Shown: positions 10,927 through 21,800 of the stretch, one piece after another
Layout of the letters: every line of letters starts with the position of its first letter
Position numbering within the stretch: the first letter of the stretch is position 1
Source: Juglans regia
Lineage: Eukaryota > Streptophyta > Magnoliopsida > Fagales > Juglandaceae
Direction of reading: 5' to 3'
Length of the DNA stretch: 64,000 bases
NCBI RefSeq assembly: GCF_001411555.2
Contig: NC_049916.1
Location: forward strand, 22,289,558 to 22,353,557
Made by a program: the position numbers and the translations under genes
Notes under the pieces: model-generated
Told to the model about the DNA's origin: nothing
What the model saw: only the letters and a program-made list of their open reading frames with translations
The model's database searches: none

Positions 10927-13223
10927 GGATATTAGTTCTACAATTTTGTGGCCTAGAGGTTGAATAGAACTAGGTGTTCCATTGATTTTTTACATTAATG
11001 TTTTACATGCAATCTAGTTCCCCTGATCCCTTTCTGGGTGGCAAGGAGAATATCATTGCACAGAATTCATTCTTTTGTTAGCAGTTGCTAGAATCAGCTG
11101 TCTTTGACTCTAACTAGCAGGTCATATGGCTGCAATTGAGCAAACCAAAGTAATGTTTTTTTGCCGGCTTTTTTGTAGTTGTGGTGGAGTTGTCTGAGTG
11201 CTTGTATTGGTCTAGGTTCTATTTTGTCCAAGATGGAATGGTGCCTTTGTGTTGTATCTTACGGCTTATGCTGGGTTTTATTGTTTCAATTATAAGAAAT
11301 GACTTCTGTTCTTGTCATCTCTTCATTTACATTGATTGACGGACCGACGAAGAACCGATCCATTTATAGCAAATTCTAACTGGCTGAATCACTTTGCAGT
11401 TAGAACACCGGCTTATATTTTTTATTTTGCAGGCCTGGAAACCGATAGGCACGATGCATTAACCTTTAAAATCGAATGCCAAGTCCTAGTCTAGCTGTTG
11501 ATGAGAATTTTAGGATTAACCAAGTCATATAAGGTTGAAAAACTGCCTCATTTGTAGTTGAAATGGAATGGCAGCTCCAATATCGCATCACATGATCCCT
11601 GACCTACCCAGCAACTTTCCCTCATCTTCGCCAGGTTCTGTTTATGGGAAGGTTCATATTGCCAAGAAAAGGAAGATAAAAAGAGCTGAAGAGTCAAAAG
11701 CCAATCGATCTGATGACCAAAGCCCAATAAATAAGTAGAGAAAGAGATCAAACATGAACCATATGGAAAAATAAATAAATAATTGAAACTGTTGTGCATC
11801 TCTTTTCAGTAGCACGCAGCCCCTCCCTCCTACTTTCTCCCCAAAATGGTTAAAATGTGTTCTTTCTTCTCAGATAAGCAAATGAAGGAACCATACAACG
11901 AAACTTTGGCTAAGAAAGAATCGCTTTCTCATGTCACGGTTTCTTTAAAGGCCCTGGTGTGAAGTTTCAGTCATATTCATCAAACACATGTCTATATTGT
12001 GGGATCACCTTTTTGGAGAGGAATCTAAATAAACCTGTCCATCTACCTTAAGCATATTCCGATTAAGACCTTTGTATTTCTTCTCAGGAGAATCCATTTT
12101 TGGTACACATGATATGATAATGGCATGTTGTGATTGGATACTGCTAAACTAACTAACTAGATTTAATAGAAAATGATTGTGATGTCCTTGTTCTTGTTGT
12201 TTCCATGAATTTCTTTTTTAACTGAATGGGCATCTCCTTTACAGGACGCCCACGTCTCACTTCAATTATAATGACTAAAAAAATAATTAACAAATCAAAG
12301 GAAACAAACATGGACATTTGGCCTTATATTTAATTACTACGATCCCTTTTCTTTTCCAATGAAAAGTGGGAAGTGCTTGGCACTTTCTAGTAGTTTCTAG
12401 TGCTAACTTTCAACAAGAAAATTTTATTTTCACGTCGGTTTATTTAATATTCACTCTAATATTTACTTCATCGAGGATGCCCGAAATATATGAACTTTGT
12501 TTTCCGAAATAGTAATGATTTATATAAGTTTCAAATAAATAAATTATATGTAATTTAAAAAAAAAAAAAAAAAGTAGATCCATGTACTAAATTAATATTT
12601 TGGAGTCACAACCTGGATGCACGGTCGGACTTGAACCATGTATCAGGAAATATAGGAACCATTGACTTATATATATATATATATATATGAAAAATATTAT
12701 TCTTGGTTCTGAATTTTGTTGTCTCAATCATACAAATCGATTTATAATATTTTAAATAGTTTTTTTTTTAATTTATATTTAACATCAGTCGATGTAACTA
12801 AGAATTATAAAATCAAAGATAAATATAAGGAGTAACATTTTTGCTATTTATTATTGCTGACCTAAATGAATGCTACATATAGTCATTTTTACGTATATTT
12901 TATGTATTTTATTGATCTGATTGGTTAAAATAATTATTTATATTAAAAAAATGACGCAATCAATTATATAATACATAAGAAGTATACAAAAATGACTTCC
13001 CATATAATTTTTGTATATTTATATTTTAAGGTGGGAGGATTCAAAACCATCAACGGTACCAGAAGCACGTACCTAACAAATTAAACACATTGATCATCTC
13101 AGATTAATTACCTGCCTTTGGCTTTCCGAAAAGCAGCCTCCTCGTGCATGCATTATAATAATGTTGTAAAGTAGCCGGCCTAGACTACAAAATATCTTCC
13201 CCTTTCCCTCCGCCTCCGGCCTC
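10927..13223. other. Intergenic spacer
   Basis: Begins with the probable 3' UTR of the OTU gene. No supported ORF. Includes an A run (12559-12573), an AT microsatellite (12669-12688) and an AT-rich, possibly MITE-derived block at 12840-13030 with partial inverted symmetry (CATATAGTCATTTTTACG and later AAATGACTTCCCATAT). Confidence 0.5.
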
Positions 13224-13230
13224 TATATAA
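13224..13230 (+). promoter_or_regulatory. TATA box of the DUF4408/DUF761 gene
   Basis: TATATAA embedded in CTCTATATAATTCG, about 212 bp upstream of the start codon. It is followed by a pyrimidine-rich leader free of long ORFs. Spacing fits a transcription start near 13258. Confidence 0.6.
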
Positions 13231-13441
13231 TTCGTTGTTTCCACTGCTCTATTTTCAGCAACTTTAATTAGGTATTCACAACTACTGTTCCATCTCTAGC
13301 TCCCTGGCTCCTTGAATATCTAAACTCCTTCTGAAACAGTCCTTTTAAACCTACTATCTCAGAACCTCTAAACTGTATTAATTAGTATTCATATTTCTCC
13401 TTTCATCAATTGATTCAACTAAGGGAGAAAAGCTTAGAGCC

Positions 13442-14095
13442 ATGAATAGTTACAAAAAGAGTCAGTTTCTTTACAGTCTCTTTCTTCATTCTCTTATAGC
13501 ACTAACATGTAGTTTACTATGTTCTTACTGTTACTGGTTTTCTTCTCTTTTCTGTGCAATGAAGCATTTTCTGTTCACCTCTCTCCCAAATATTTCTGCT
13601 TTCTTCGTTAAACCCAAGTGTTTGTTCATCATCGTCAATGTCATAGTTGTCTTTCTTGTGGGGGAATCGAAGCTTTTCGACTCAAACTTGTCGCCAGCTA
13701 GTGACCTTTACGACGAATATGTGGAGAGGAGTCACAGTCTCAGGGGACAGTACTCCACTTCTCGAGAGAGCAAAGTGGAGAGGAATTCTGAAACTCGCGA
13801 TGGGTATATTAAGCACAGTCTAGACTACTCCAATCAGCTTCCACAGGAAAAAGAAGAGAGGAAATTGGAGATGATCTTGATCGAGGACAGTACGAATATG
13901 ATTGAAGGAACAAAAGTGATGAAAGATCAAGAGGAAGGAGAAGATAAAAAAGATAAAGTAAAAGCAGATCAAGTTGAGGACGATGACGATGAAGAAGAGA
14001 TGGGATTGCCTGCTGAGGAGCTAAAACAAAGAGCTGACGAGTTTATTGCCCGAGTCAATAAACAAATGTGGCTTGAAGCCAACTTAATGGTTTGA
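13442..14095 (+). CDS. DUF4408/DUF761 plant protein
   Basis: Single-exon gene of 217 aa. The N-terminal third is hydrophobic, with two or three candidate membrane segments (about residues 9-36 and 59-74, the latter CLFIIVNVIVVFLVG), matching the DUF4408 region. The middle is highly charged, ending in an acidic run of seven consecutive D/E residues. The C-terminus GLPAEELKQRADEFIARVNK plus QMWLEA is the diagnostic DUF761 motif (xELNRRxExFIARxNxQ). Plant proteins with this pair are often induced by stress or pathogens but lack a known biochemical activity. A TATA box lies upstream and AATAAA at 14140. No oddities in frame; codon use looks like the neighbouring genes. Confidence 0.9.
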   Translation: MNSYKKSQFLYSLFLHSLIALTCSLLCSYCYWFSSLFCAMKHFLFTSLPNISAFFVKPKCLFIIVNVIVVFLVGESKLFDSNLSPASDLYDEYVERSHSLRGQYSTSRESKVERNSETRDGYIKHSLDYSNQLPQEKEERKLEMILIEDSTNMIEGTKVMKDQEEGEDKKDKVKADQVEDDDDEEEMGLPAEELKQRADEFIARVNKQMWLEANLMV

Positions 14096-14473
14096 GCAAA
14101 AGCGGACTCTGCCAAAAAGAAAGAGAGAGTTTGGGAAAAATAAACCATGGGAATTATTCTCTCTTGTAGCTAGCTAACTAGGGATCATAGTATCATACTT
14201 CATAGGAATTAATCTTGATTAATTAGTACAGATCATGTTCAACTTCTTGTGTACTTTGAACATGAGCTTGTTGTACGTACGACATGATAACATGATTTTC
14301 AAACTATCGTGGAAAATAAATATTTGCATCCTTGTAAAAATAGACAAAATCCAAAGAAAAGAGCATATGCATTATATCTATAATTTAAATTGCATTGCAT
14401 TGGATTGGATTGGATTGCACCATTAATTAATGACCAACCATCTCATGTTGATCATAAATATGGTATTTGGATG
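14096..14473. other. 3' flank of the DUF4408/DUF761 gene
   Basis: Probable 3' UTR and spacer with AATAAA at 14140 and tandem TGGAT units at 14400-14415. No gene. Confidence 0.5.
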
Positions 14474-15645
14474 TAGGGGTGGCAATATGTGACACGACCC
14501 CTGTTAACTCAATACAAACACAACATAATAATAACAGATTTGAGTCTAGTATTAATGAGTTCGGATCAAAATTTGTTGACCCGTTAAAACACCATTACTT
14601 AAGCATTGACAATGGCTTATGCATCTTCATATTTGCATAATGTCTCTCTAAATTGGTCTATATTGAATTATGCATCTTTAAAATTTTGCATAACTATAAA
14701 TATTGTTTATTCAAATTTGAAGAAATAATATTCACTCTCTAAACATTATTTTACTGTTTTTTCTCTCTTCTATCCATTAAAATCAACTTTGTGAAATTTG
14801 TATTAAAATGATTTTGATATATGAAATTTGTATTAAGTTAATGATATAAAGTGTTTTTTAGTACATATTGATATTTATTGATAAAATTGGTCATTTTAAT
14901 ATATGAAACTGGTAATATTTAGATATATGGAATTGGTATTTTTGAGCACATGGTGCTAATTGTAAAATATATAAAAAATAATAATTTTAAGAAAAAAAAT
15001 AAAAAATAAAAATATTTTTTTATTATTTGGTTAAAAAATTCATAATCCAATGTATGAATTTTTCTTTATATGCAAAATCAATATTTAAAAGATAGGATTT
15101 TGAAGATGCATATAGAGAAACCAATGCTAGTGCTCTTAAGTTGATAACGGGTCAATCTGTTTTGATCTATTATAACTCATTATGACCTGTTAAGAAAGTT
15201 AAAGTTATAATTATACTCTTATACGTAAAAGTAAAATTGTTAGAATTTTAATTTCGATATTTTTATTATTTGGATTGTTATTTTGGACTTGTAATTACTT
15301 TTATATTTTTTTTATAGATATTGTGATTTTAATATTTATATAAAATTATGCTAAACTTAATTAGGTCAAATGGATTACTTTCGGGTCTGTTCAATTCATT
15401 TATATAAACGGGTTAAAACAAGTCAGGTCGAGTCGAGTTAACCTATTTCGTAGTATTCGTTAGCGGGTCAAAACGGGTTGTGTTGTGTCAACTCGTTATG
15501 TTAATAGGTCATGTTAGGGTTTGAGATTTTGACACGATAAGCTTAACGGTTTATGTTTGGATTGACCCATATAATATAATATACATGTTTTGATACGATA
15601 CAAAGACGACCAGTTAACATGATTTGACACCCAGACTTCATGTTT
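14474..15645. mobile_element. Degraded hAT-like non-autonomous element with CACGAC-rich ends
   Basis: The left end TAGGGGTGGCAATATGTGAC and the CGGGTCAAAACGGGTTG-type subterminal repeats match the better-preserved element at 33471-35994. The right end is eroded (TTTGACACCCAGA). A second element (14603-15135) is inserted in it, so the original copy was about 0.6 kb. Confidence 0.65.
14603..15135. mobile_element. MITE nested in the hAT-like repeat
   Basis: Flanked by TTAA on both sides (14599-14602 and 15136-15139). The left terminus GCATTGACAATGG and the reverse-complemented right terminus GAGCACTAGCATTGG are related, and ATGCATCTTCA recurs inside both arms. The interior is A+T with no ORF. 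Removing it rejoins the outer repeat. Superfamily uncertain. Confidence 0.65.
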
Positions 15646-15693
15646 TTTCCCCCACTAATAAACATGCCACTTAAAGGTTATATTTTTATGGGA

Positions 15694-15857
15694 AATAATA
15701 CTTATAATTCTTTTTTATAATCTTTATATAACCATGTGTTAAATGAGGGATGTTTTTCTAAAACAACTTATAAAAATAGCATCACTTTATATAAATATCC
15801 TTAATTTATCATATAGTTGTATAAAAATTGTAAAATAGAATTATAAGTGTACCATTA
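15694..15857. mobile_element. Short MITE with about 40-bp inverted ends
   Basis: The left arm AATACTTATAATTCTTTTTT and the reverse complement of the right arm GGTACACTTATAATTCTATT match over about 40 bp with few changes. Length about 164 bp, no ORF. Confidence 0.65.
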
Positions 15858-16381
15858 CAGTTTGAAATGTTTGGATCCAACAACTTAATTAGGCATTGAG
15901 GTTTAATGTTTGTTAAAAATAAGTCCTATTACAAAAAGATGGCTTTTTTTCGAAAAGTTATATAGGGTCCAACAGCTTGCTATGGTCAGGACTTCGAGGA
16001 AGAAATGATTTATTCTTTCATTTTATGTATTTTGCATGGAAGATTTTACATCTTATGTTTATTAATTATGTACATTTATATGGATTCCATTAAAGAAAAG
16101 TAATGCTAGCTATCTTTGAGGATTATATGGATTCCATTAAAATATGGTTAGATCAACATATGGATTCCATTAGAGTATGGGGCCCTTGGTGAGGTGGGTG
16201 AGTAGGCTAGCCTGAATATTATTATTCCCTCAGATTCGGAAGCTTGAACTGGGGATATTGGACCAGCATGTGTATATTGATCTTTGACCTCGTTCCTTGC
16301 TGAAATTCCTTGCTTAGCTCCGAAGAGATGATATAAATAATAATAATAAAAGTAACAAAAAATATAAATTTACTATCCTTA

Positions 16382-16567
16382 GGCCGGGTTTGGATCAAGT
16401 GAATTAAGATGAGATGAGATGAAAATTGAATAAAATATTATTAGAATATTTTTTTATTTTGAGATTTAAAAAAGTTAAATTGTTTAATGTATTCTATTTA
16501 GAAGTTTAAAAAAGCTGAAATGATTAGATGAGATGAGTTGAGATGATTTCACTATCTAAATTAAGGC
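16382..16567. mobile_element. Intact Tourist-like MITE (GATGAG family) with TTA target duplication
   Basis: Termini GGCCGGGTTTGGATC and, reverse complemented, GCCTTAATTTAGAT, flanked on both sides by TTA (16379-16381 and 16568-16570). Only 186 bp. It is the cleanest member of the family in the window and fixes the boundaries of the others. Confidence 0.82.
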
Positions 16568-16687
16568 TTATTATTACATAAATTTATAATAAAATAATAC
16601 TCTAGCTTCTAAATTTAATAATAATAATAACAATAATTAAGAATTATAAAAGATTATAGGAATTTGACATAGAATGATTGAGTAATG

Positions 16688-16843
16688 CTAGCTATAATTT
16701 TAGGGTGTGCAAACTCCGTGCATTCTATTTGAAAAAAAAATAGAGTCTATCATTAAAAAAATAATTTTATATTATAAATATCGTATTTATCTACTTTTTT
16801 TCAAATGAAATGCGTGTAATTTGTAAATCTTATAACTACAAAG
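16688..16843. mobile_element. MITE with long inverted ends
   Basis: The left arm contains GTGCATTCTATTTGAAAAAA; the reverse complement of the right arm contains ACGCATTTCATTTGAAAAAA. Arms of about 50 bp surround an A+T core. No ORF. Confidence 0.65.
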
Positions 16844-17584
16844 AACTTTGCTACTTATTGCATACTACACACCACACATAATTTTTTTTTTCTTTTGTTA
16901 ATATGGATAATGAGTAGAAGAATTTAATTAATTTAAAAAAAATAAAAAAAATAAAAAAAATATGATATGTGATATATAAAAATAATAAATAGTAAAACTC
17001 AAATATTGCCACTGCCGCTACCAAACATGGGTTGGTGACAGAATGCAGGATTTCTTTTGGAGCTTTTCAATAGCCCATCAAAACGACGTAGGTGTAGGTC
17101 AACCTTACATGGCAGCCAGAGTCCTTCCCAGTTTCCACATCCACAAAGCCCAAATGCCTGTGTATATGCTTGTTGACTCTGATAATGTCTTAAACCCTAA
17201 GCCCATCTGTACTTGGACATCCCATTAAAAGCCACTGCCAATTTTAGCAAAAACTTAAGATACCTCATTGAATTTACTATTACTATGGTTAGATAGAAAA
17301 ATCTAGATTTAGATTTAGTTTTTTTTAATTTAAATCAATAATGATTTTAAATTTTGAAAAATTCAAAAACTTATTTGACTTTTATGTAAATTCAAATCTA
17401 AAATTTAATATAGATCAAAACAAGGGATTTTAGATTTTAAAGACCTAAACTCAAACGCTCATCTTCATATGCATCCACCCAATTCCAAACATAGAATGGA
17501 AATTAAGTATATTAATCAGTGTATTCATTACCTTCATTGAAAAATACAGACTCGTGTTTAATTATTAGAATAAAAAATAGTAAT

Positions 17585-17730
17585 GTTAGGTATAAATTTC
17601 AAATAGATAAGTTTCATATATATTATTTGTAAAAAAAATTAGTCTTACTAATAAAAATATTTTTTTAAATAAATATTTTTTTTTATGAAGACTTGTGCAA
17701 AAATTACCTATTTTTAAAACTTGTATAAAC
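17585..17730. mobile_element. MITE with inverted ends, related to the 46-kb copy
   Basis: The left arm GTTAGGTATAAATTTCAAAT pairs with the reverse complement of the right arm GTTTATACAAGTTTTAAAAA. A related copy lies at 46030-46190. Confidence 0.6.
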
Positions 17731-17845
17731 TATTTCTTTATTAAAAAAAAAACCCGACCTAACTTAAAATGACAAAAAAATGGTGGGCCAATTATTACGT
17801 AAAGAAGACAATCATCATCGACTAAACAAGTAAACATTATGCAAA

Positions 17846-18590
17846 ACTTGATAACAACATCTTTAATGGATTAGTTAAAATTTAAATTTATTGAAGATTT
17901 AATTATTAAAATATAAAATAACATCACAATGGATTAACTAAATTTTAAATAATTTGAATTTAGTTATAGTCACTTTTAAAATAATTTTTAAATTTAAAAG
18001 TAACTATTCATACATCAAATAAATTTTATATCAATTATTTCTCTCTTTTATTTAAAAATTAAAAAAATATAATTAGAATATAATTATTAATTAATATATA
18101 ATATTATGAATAATAAAATATGATAAAATAAAATAAATTCATAATTAAAAAAATTAAAATATTTTTGAAATTATTAATTACTCATTACTATATAATAAAT
18201 AAATAGATAATTTAATATAGAGATTTGGTGTGAATAGTCAATGTCAAATTCATCTTATATTATTTTATTATCATATAATAAAAAATAAATATTCTAATAT
18301 AAAAATTTATATGAATAAAATAACTAAAAGTTAAATTTATTTTACATTTATTAAAAATATACTTTAATTTTAACTAATTCATTGAAAGTGCTGTAGAAGT
18401 AATCCATATTCCAATTTCAGTCCTGGTACATGTATAGAAAAAGTAGTCCGAATTACTTTTCTGAATAGTATATTTTATTTTATATATTTTTTTAATCATT
18501 ATAAGTATTTAAAAAAATTTATAATATTATTAAAAAATAAGTTTTTAACCACTAAGTAAAAAAGAAAAAAAAAAAAAAAAACTCGGGACA
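17846..18590. repeat. AT-rich repeat block before the G6PDH gene
   Basis: Very A+T-rich, no gene. The first part (about 17846-18396) has MITE-like composition. The second (about 18440-18590) contains TTTTTTTAATCATTATAAGT-type sequence shared with the palindromic element at 45463 and the MITE at 48091. Confidence 0.5.
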
Positions 18591-18861
18591 ATTTTTTGGA
18601 TTCGAATACGGGACCAAAGCATTTCTTTTCCAATTTTCTCTCCAGACTTGTTTGCAGGACAATACAGACTTTCGGAGATCTCGAGGGCCCCTTGTAAGTT
18701 GTAAGTTGTGACCCTTCGATGTTTTCCAAGTGGGCATTACCCTCTCTTCCTTTCTGCACCCTCTGAAACAGCATCGGACTCGACTCTCCCGATCCCATTC
18801 TTATTGAAAGTCTCTTTCTTTCTTTCAGTAGCAAGCATTGGAGAGAGAGAAACAGAGAGAG

Positions 18862-21800
18862 ATGGCGACCCTTTCCTCAACCCATTGCCGTTCATATTCA
18901 CCATTACCATCATCGTCTTATGCGCCATCTTCTTCTTCTTATTTATGCTTTAAGCTCGGTCATCGTCAGAGGGTATCGGTCTCTTCGGGTTCTAAACGTT
19001 TTCTCGAGGCTAAGGTCTCCATACAATCCCATACGAATTCTGTAGGCCGCACGCAAGATGGTTGGTTTCTTCCGTTCTTCTTCTTCTTTTTCCCTAATTA
19101 GATTATTTCCGTTCATGAATATATATCTCAGTATTTCAGTTTCCGATATTAATTTTTATTCTTGAAATCACCAATGCTCTGCCTAAATACGTAATGAGAA
19201 TTAAAGGAGGACATTGGAAAGTGGAAGTTTTGAATTTAGGTCTGTTTTATTTTTTTTATAAGTAAAAATATTATGAACACTGCTATACATCAGCCTACAC
19301 TCTTCGCACACCATGCTTTCAATTATTTTTTTTTAACTCAATACACTGAGTGAGTTGAGGCTGATGTAAATAGTAGGCTGATGTAAATAATTTTTCAAAT
19401 ATTATATATATCGTAGGAGTAACAAATATATTGGACGAATACAAGAAAACAACTAGTCCATACTAGAGTTCTCCTAAAGACCCTAAAAGCCCCAGAAAAA
19501 TTACTCAAAATACACCAAGCCCGAATTGGAATTAAACACACCTCTCCAACCCCAACCCCTTGTTTCCCGTAAGACCAATACTTCACCAGAAACTCCCTCT
19601 ATGAGAACGTCTTCATGATACCCTCTCTTTAGTCTTTCCTCGATTTGAGCTACTACCCTTAGCGTTGTAGTTGATTGCCTAAAAAAGACGTTTTAACTCC
19701 CTGCTTTTCTTAAAACTTGATTTGGTTTCAAGGGAGTGGCTCGCCCAAATCGCAGTTAGTAGTGTTTTAAATTGGTTTTCACATCCTCCATGTGAGAGCC
19801 CCACGATATGCTAAATCTTGTTAACCTTATGCAGAACCCAATCCGATGGTGAACCTGCTATATTGTTTATCGGAGAGAGAGAAATCAGGGGAACAACATT
19901 ATCTACAGACATAGTACCCAACTGCACTCCTGACCCTAGACATTCCTCCTCACAAGGCACTAACGACAAACACATAATTTCCTCCCTGTCATATCCTGCA
20001 TTCAAATCTCGAACCTCCTTAACAGCTATATGGTTGTTGTCCATTGTTGTTGTCACCGTTAAAGGTTTCTCACCTCCATTGACGAGGACATTGCTTGTAT
20101 GTACTCCACTCCCTGACGATCCTTTATGTGCTACTTTGTCAGACCTTACTGCTCCCTCAAGAAGCATAGAACAGGTAGGGGAAGTACTACCTTCTGTTAT
20201 CCCATTTTCATCTTCTAAAAGAGGCTTGTCAGTTTCTTTCAAAGTACTCAAGACCCTGGAAGGATTTCCATCTTCAACTGAAAGTGAACCCTGGAAAAAA
20301 GTACCAACCCCATTAGCAATTGGTGACTGAGGTCAGTCAAACGACAAGCTACCGATGTCTTGAGTGACACCGATGTGAACAGTGATGCCAGCGTCCAACA
20401 ATCCTATCTGTGACGGCGTCGAAACGCCCTTTGCCAGCGCACTTGAGGCCTTCAAACCCGTAGGATCTACCCCCCGCCCCCCCTTGTCCGTTTTCGACCC
20501 ACCACCCAAACCCACGACTAGGTTCAGCCGCTTATCCACTTTAATTATGAGATCACTAATGTACTCCATAACTCCTGTCAATTGAGTTTTGACAGCCCAC
20601 AAAACCCCCTCCACTTCTCCTAATGTCACCTGAAAGTTTGTCTCCTACGAGTGTCTTACCCTTTCCTTCTACTGCGGAGCCATTTTCGGCTGGACTACCC
20701 GCCAATGACCTCAACACTAAAGCATACGAAACACCTTTGACCAAGGAAGGCCTTCCCACTATCTTTCCATCAACAAACTCCCATCTGTTTGCATGCTTCA
20801 GAATAGTGGCTTTGGACCCAATGACGCTTCGAATGGATTGCAGAAGACCTTTCCATCCAATCCATTTGCACCTTCCGGAATCACCAACAAACCTTTCCTC
20901 CTTCCATTCTAGAATTCTGAGAGTGGCAGGAAGCTGCCCCTTGCGTTAATATGATGTTGAATGATGAGAACTCCATTACCCATCCTTAGCTCCCTAAAGA
21001 ATCCTTCATGACAGAGTTCTAAACAATCCTCTATCCCCCTTAGCCACCCACGAAGCTGCCGTCCCATCTAGACACATGAACTTAGCCATCATTTTACTAC
21101 GTTCAAAGATGTGAAAGCTATTTCCTCCCTCTTTCGTAAAAACGAAAGTTTTTTATTCCACCTTCAACTACCTCTCACCTTCCATCTAAGAAGAATCCAA
21201 GTGGCATGTCGTCATCGTTTGATCCCAAGTCACAAGATCATCTCCCAGAATAATCTTGCTTCGTCATCGCAAGGATTATACGAAAATAAAAAGCATATCA
21301 GAACCACCAGATTTGCGCTGATGAAAATGCAGATCAAAATCCTAGTCGCTGGAGGGGGACCGAAGTTGGAGGGCCCAGTTGCTGGAGCCCATTGGTCTTG
21401 TCTGTGGCGGTGGCAATGGCAGAGGCACAGGTTGTCGCCTCCGAGAAAGACAGAGTCTTGTGAAAATCCAGGTCGCCGGAGCTAGGACCTATGCTGGACG
21501 GCCTTTAGTGAAGTCATCGGGGCCCGTCGGGGCCTTCAGTGGTGTGGTGTCACTCGCCGGTCTAGGGTGGGTGAAGGGTGGCGGCGGGTCTTCTCTCTCC
21601 GTAGGGTTTTCTCTCACCATAGCCACAACGGTTACTTATTATGTGGAATTAGATTTATAATGTTCCAAATAGCTCCAATTGTAACCTTGTCTAGTTTTTT
21701 GGAGTATGAGCATGCATATGGCTAGTGTTTAGGTTTGGTTTCTTAATCATTCCATCCTGATTGAGTAATAAGAATGGCAATTGTTAAATTTATTTGGCAG

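Noticed and set aside
12605..12660. Minus-strand GGTTCAAGTCC resembling a tRNA T-loop
   Set aside because: Only the T-loop-like motif is present. Upstream DNA is an AT microsatellite and cannot form D or anticodon arms, so no tRNA is called.
19811..20759. Overlapping ORFs on both strands in G6PDH intron 1 as an antisense gene
   Set aside because: The minus-strand product matches the LINE ORF1 at 56.6-57.2 kb and has stops; the plus-strand frames are shadows.
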